Shown piece after piece: positions 60,767 through 64,000 of a stretch of 64,000 nucleotides of DNA. How positions within the stretch are numbered: the stretch's first letter is position 1; each line of letters starts with the position of its first letter. A program made the translations under genes and the position numbers. The notes beneath the pieces were generated by a model. The model saw only the letters and a program-made list of their open reading frames with translations. It made no database searches and was not told where the DNA came from. This DNA comes from Laedolimicola ammoniilytica (GTDB lineage Bacteria; Bacillota; Clostridia; Lachnospirales; Lachnospiraceae), in NCBI RefSeq assembly GCF_025567165.1, contig NZ_JAOQKC010000016.1, positions 10,425 through 74,424 of the forward strand. The letters run 5' to 3'.

Positions 60767-62319
60767 GCGAAGGAAAAGTTGTTATTGGCTATTATCGCCT
60801 TTCCATGGAGGATGATTCCCAGAGAGAGAGTAACAGTATCATCAATCAGCGAAAATTGGTGAAAGATTATATTTCCCATAGTCCGGAGCTGGCCGCTATG
60901 CCATTTCAGGAATTTTACGATGATGGATATTCCGGAGCCACGATGGAACGTCCGGCCATCCGACAGGTGCTGGAGCTGGCTCGGAATAACCAGGTTCAGT
61001 GCATAATAGTAAAGGATTTTTCACGCTTTGCCAGAAACTATATTGAAATGGGAACCTACCTGGAGCAGATTTTTCCGTTTCTGGGGGTACGATTCATTTC
61101 TATTTCGGATCATTATGATTCCAGGGATTATCAGGGAAAAGGTTCGGATCTGGAAGTGCAGTTTAAAGGTTTAGTCGCGGATTTTTATGTCAAAGATCAA
61201 TCTGCTAAGGTAAAAGCTGCGGTGAACACTAAAAGAGGCAGAGGTGAGTATTGCTGCGGTTCTGCTCCTTATGGTTATCGAATCAATCCGGAGAATCGAA
61301 AAGAATTATTAATTGTGGAAGATGAGGCAGAAGTGATACGCAGAGTCTTTGAATTGATCAATCAGCGCTATTCCAAGACAGAAATATGCCGCCTGTTTAA
61401 TGAAGAAGGCATACCCACACCCCTCCAATCCATGTGCAAACGCCAGAAGTCAGATAATAAAAAAGCATCCACGAGAGGGTTACAGTGGACGAGTGACACG
61501 ATACGAAAAATCTTGAATGACAAGAACTATATAGGTTGTATGGTCTACGGAAAAACCAAAATCCCAGACCCGGGAACCGGAAAAGAAGTACCTGTACCCA
61601 AAAGTGCATGGAAGGTGATAGAGGGTCATCACAAACCTATCATATCCAGGGAAACCTTTGAAAAAGCGCAGGCTCTCCAAATCCGTCACACGAAGAAAAG
61701 CAAATTTGATAAAGAAACAACCTTACTGAGCGGTTATGTGAAATGCGGAAATTGCCGGAGAAACCTGACGGGAAGCAAGAGACTGCACGGGCATGTGCTT
61801 TATAGTTGCGCGTATAGTCAGGGGAAAGAAGATACGGGGTGTTTCGCAGGAAAAGCGGATGACAGGATGCTGGAGCAGATCGTGTTGAGAGAGATAAAGG
61901 AGCATCTGCGGCGGGAGATTAGTCAGGAAGAGATGAGGGAGAGGGTAAAACGGCAGAGTGAAGAGAAGATAGAAGGTTATCAGGCGGAAAAAATGAAATG
62001 TGAAAAGAGGCGGGAGGAGATAAAAGAGGAAAATTGGAGGAATTATGAGAGGTATCGGGAAGGAGAGATAGAGCGAGAGGAGTTTTTGAAGACTAGAGAA
62101 AGGTTAGAGGAAGAAAAAGGAAAGCTAGGAATGCGGGATCAAGAATTAGAAGAGCTAATATGTAGAGAAGAAGAGAAGGTAGGGGTGAGAAAAGATGTCT
62201 CGGCGGAAGAGATGGAAGAATGCTTGGGGTATAGAAAATTGACTAGGAAGATGTTAGAGAAGTATGTGGATGGAATATATGTGTATGATGATGGAAAAGT
62301 AAAAGTGAAAACAAAATAA
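60763..62319 (+). CDS. Large serine recombinase 3
   Basis: 518 aa. Catalytic Ser14 in YYRLSMEDDSQ, then DGYSGATMERPAIRQV and IIVKDFSRFARNYIEMGTYLE, a Recombinase domain, zinc ribbon KCGNCRRNL, and a highly charged Glu/Arg/Lys-rich coiled coil of about 100 residues. GGAGGTG precedes the ATG. The 3' part of the gene is strongly purine-rich compared with the 5' part. Confidence 0.92.
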   Translation: MSEGKVVIGYYRLSMEDDSQRESNSIINQRKLVKDYISHSPELAAMPFQEFYDDGYSGATMERPAIRQVLELARNNQVQCIIVKDFSRFARNYIEMGTYLEQIFPFLGVRFISISDHYDSRDYQGKGSDLEVQFKGLVADFYVKDQSAKVKAAVNTKRGRGEYCCGSAPYGYRINPENRKELLIVEDEAEVIRRVFELINQRYSKTEICRLFNEEGIPTPLQSMCKRQKSDNKKASTRGLQWTSDTIRKILNDKNYIGCMVYGKTKIPDPGTGKEVPVPKSAWKVIEGHHKPIISRETFEKAQALQIRHTKKSKFDKETTLLSGYVKCGNCRRNLTGSKRLHGHVLYSCAYSQGKEDTGCFAGKADDRMLEQIVLREIKEHLRREISQEEMRERVKRQSEEKIEGYQAEKMKCEKRREEIKEENWRNYERYREGEIEREEFLKTRERLEEEKGKLGMRDQELEELICREEEKVGVRKDVSAEEMEECLGYRKLTRKMLEKYVDGIYVYDDGKVKVKTK

Positions 62320-62416
62320 AAACGAAAATTACGTTTTTAATATTGAATATTTGGAGAATATATGTCATAATATAATATATAAAAACAAAAACAATGAAGA
62401 TAAAAGGAGATACCAA

Positions 62417-63595
62417 ATGAAATTATTAAAAATTGTTATGCAAAATATGCCGCGATTCAAGGGAAATATAGATATTGATTTTATTACAAAACAAAGGGTA
62501 GACGAAGATGATAAAGAAAAACTGTATAATGTATTTTCTAATATATATACAAACCAAGTGATTTCATTTATAGGTCTTAATGCTTCTGGAAAAACGACAA
62601 TCTTAAAAGTAATTTCTTTTGTTATAAACTTGCTTAACAATGAAGCTCTTAATAGTATTAAATCTAAAGAAATTTTGAATGAATTATCCGAAAAGGAAAA
62701 AGTCATAATTATTAGTTATTTTTATAATGAAAATAGCATTTATAAACTTGAGACAACTATAGCGAAAAAAGTAAATCATGTTGATAATGAAGAGAAACTA
62801 GTTATAGTTGAGGAAAGATTGTGGGAAAAAGATGCCAGCAAAGTAAAAACAAAAAAGGGGTTATTTGATTTTAGGGACACAGATATAAGAATCGAGAGAA
62901 ATGAAAAGGAGCAATTTCTATTAGATGATGTTAGTGTAATGATTGCAATAAATAAAGAAAAGCAGTCAAATTTCCCGTTAAGAAATATGTTAATGTGGAC
63001 TAATTATAATATGTTGAATATTCTTGGAAGATTTCCAAAAGAATTATTGACATTTCTTGATCCGAGTATCGAGTATTTTGAATGCAATGTAGAAAAAAAA
63101 TCTGCAGATATCCGATTGAAATTTTATGGTTCCGAAGAAATAATATTAAATAGGCCGAGTGAAATAGAAAGATATCTTTCATCAGGGACGATCAAGGGAA
63201 TAAATGTTTTTATGAATGCATTATTTTGCTTTATAGAGGGGGGGTACTTAATTGTTGATGAACTTGAAAATCATTTTAATGAAGAGATTGTAACTACATT
63301 GGTTCGTTTTTTCATGAATCCAAGTGTAAATAAAAGGGGTGCTACTTTAATTTATTCAACTCATTATTCAGAGTTATTGGATGAATATGAAAGAAACGAC
63401 TGTATATATATTGTTAGAAATCGAGGGGGAATTTATGCTGAAAATCTTTCGCTTATACTAAAACGAAATGATATCAAAAAGAGCGAGGCGTATGAGAGCG
63501 GGTATTTAGAAGGAACCGTACCGGTATATGAGGCGTATATGGCATTAAAAAAGGCCCTTTCTAATGTTAAAGCTGGAAAGGGGGACGAAAAATAG
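62417..63595 (+). CDS. AAA/ABC-type ATPase of a probable two-gene defence module
   Basis: 392 aa, very AT-rich. Walker A is in FIGLNASGKTTILKVISF near residue 60, and Walker B in YLIVDELENHFN near 280, followed by a switch His in IYSTHYSELLDEY. This is the AAA_15/AAA_21 architecture found in OLD, AbiL, RloA and PARIS-type defence ATPases. ATG 62417 follows AAAAGGAGA. The next gene begins 1 nt after its stop and has a TOPRIM-like start, which matches ATPase-nuclease defence pairs. The exact system is not identifiable by eye. Confidence 0.75.
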   Translation: MKLLKIVMQNMPRFKGNIDIDFITKQRVDEDDKEKLYNVFSNIYTNQVISFIGLNASGKTTILKVISFVINLLNNEALNSIKSKEILNELSEKEKVIIISYFYNENSIYKLETTIAKKVNHVDNEEKLVIVEERLWEKDASKVKTKKGLFDFRDTDIRIERNEKEQFLLDDVSVMIAINKEKQSNFPLRNMLMWTNYNMLNILGRFPKELLTFLDPSIEYFECNVEKKSADIRLKFYGSEEIILNRPSEIERYLSSGTIKGINVFMNALFCFIEGGYLIVDELENHFNEEIVTTLVRFFMNPSVNKRGATLIYSTHYSELLDEYERNDCIYIVRNRGGIYAENLSLILKRNDIKKSEAYESGYLEGTVPVYEAYMALKKALSNVKAGKGDEK

Positions 63596-63596
63596 A

Positions 63597-63944
63597 ATGG
63601 TAAAATATACGGCTTGTATTTGTGAAGGCGGGGCAGAAACTGTAATATTGAATTTGTTATTAGAGCAAAATAAGTTGATTTTTTCGAAAGAAGATTTACT
63701 TGAAGGCGAAATCCTTAAATCAAGAAAAGGAAAAGATTTTGAAATGCGATACTTAAAAAAGGATTTTGCGGGCAAGATAACCGTATATAGGATACTTGAT
63801 TCACGGCGGGAAAATTTTAAAATCAGTAAGGCGTATCAACATAAAGTGGAGGTTGTAAATGTAATTACAGCACCGGAAATAGAAATGCTGATAATTTGTA
63901 ATGAAGCTTCCTGTATAATAAAAAACGTGGATGTTGAAAATTGA
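63597..63944 (+). CDS. Short TOPRIM-like protein, probable effector of the ATPase pair, possibly truncated
   Basis: 115 aa. The N-terminus YTACICEGGAETVILN has the TOPRIM-like CEGxxE motif (Glu near residue 9), and a later VYRILDSRRENF could provide the D-x-R part. The segment VITAPEIEMLIICNE resembles the middle of longer RloB/AbiL-partner proteins, but the protein stops 12 residues later. Loss of the C-terminal half by a stop or recombination is likely. ATG 63597 follows AAGGGGGA. Sequence after 63944 shows no further gene in the window. Confidence 0.6.
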   Translation: MVKYTACICEGGAETVILNLLLEQNKLIFSKEDLLEGEILKSRKGKDFEMRYLKKDFAGKITVYRILDSRRENFKISKAYQHKVEVVNVITAPEIEMLIICNEASCIIKNVDVEN

Positions 63945-64000
63945 AAATACCTCAGAGTACAATAAGACTACTGACTGGCAGGTTAGTAAAAATCTTATTG

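Noticed and set aside
1..64000. tRNA or rRNA genes
   Set aside because: I looked for cloverleaf-like stretches in the intergenic gaps and saw none; a covariance search would be needed to be certain.

Overview
The window looks like the chromosome of a Gram-positive, spore-forming anaerobe of the Clostridia, most likely Lachnospiraceae. The evidence is strong AGGAGG-type ribosome binding sites, extended -10 promoters (TGnTATAAT), U-tailed terminators, an alpha/beta-type SASP-like gene, a Csp-like subtilase, a tandem glycine riboswitch, and mid-GC housekeeping genes mixed with AT-rich accessory islands. I do not name a species.

Layout. 1-6.5 kb: dapA-dapB (lysine/diaminopimelate), then an ABC-2 exporter whose permease is fused to a GldG-like auxiliary domain and is followed by a DUF4340 partner. 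6.7-10.0 kb: a DUF1622 membrane protein, then cyuA-like cysteine desulfidase and a GntR regulator sitting among remnants of an M20 amidohydrolase and a 2-keto-3-deoxygluconate-type permease. 10.0-14.3 kb: a MarR regulator with a perfect palindromic operator controlling a heterodimeric multidrug ABC exporter. 14.3-21.3 kb: small envelope proteins, asnS, a VWA/MoxR pair, a His-rich CsoR-family regulator and a lipoprotein.

21.4-32.1 kb: a type I-C CRISPR-Cas locus (cas3, cas5-cas8c-cas7-cas4-cas1-cas2, then 41 repeats and 40 spacers). cas1 carries an in-frame amber stop before its last 68 codons. The 314-nt gap between cas3 and cas5 holds the most interesting signal of the window. A solitary pseudo-repeat on the minus strand has the first 3 and last 12 bases of the array repeat around a different stem-loop. 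It is followed by a guide whose first 11 bases match a site lying just upstream of the cas5 promoter -35 box and preceded by a TTC PAM. This is the layout of a crRNA-like autorepressor RNA (CreR type): Cascade loaded with this RNA would sit on the promoter of its own operon.

32-47 kb: Uma2-family protein, an RpiR-PTS-GH4 alpha-glucoside operon, a SpoIID-like/peptidoglycan-binding protein, hisA, hpf, secA, a SASP-like gene, a broken response regulator, a tandem glycine riboswitch in front of a saccharopine-dehydrogenase-family gene, GNAT, cdd and a large membrane protein. 47.7-55.5 kb: transaldolase/FSA, adenosine deaminase, TetR, PutP, an S1-domain protein (minus strand), aroD and a subtilase. 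55.7-64 kb: AT-rich accessory DNA with a NERD-domain protein, an array of identical short hairpins, three tandem large serine recombinases, and an ATPase plus a short TOPRIM-like ORF that resemble a two-gene phage-defence pair. The element runs towards or past the right edge of the window.

Several intergenic regions carry large fold-back or dispersed repeat elements (1.7-2.2, 14.3, 17.0, 51.9 kb), which appear to be a repeat family of this genome.
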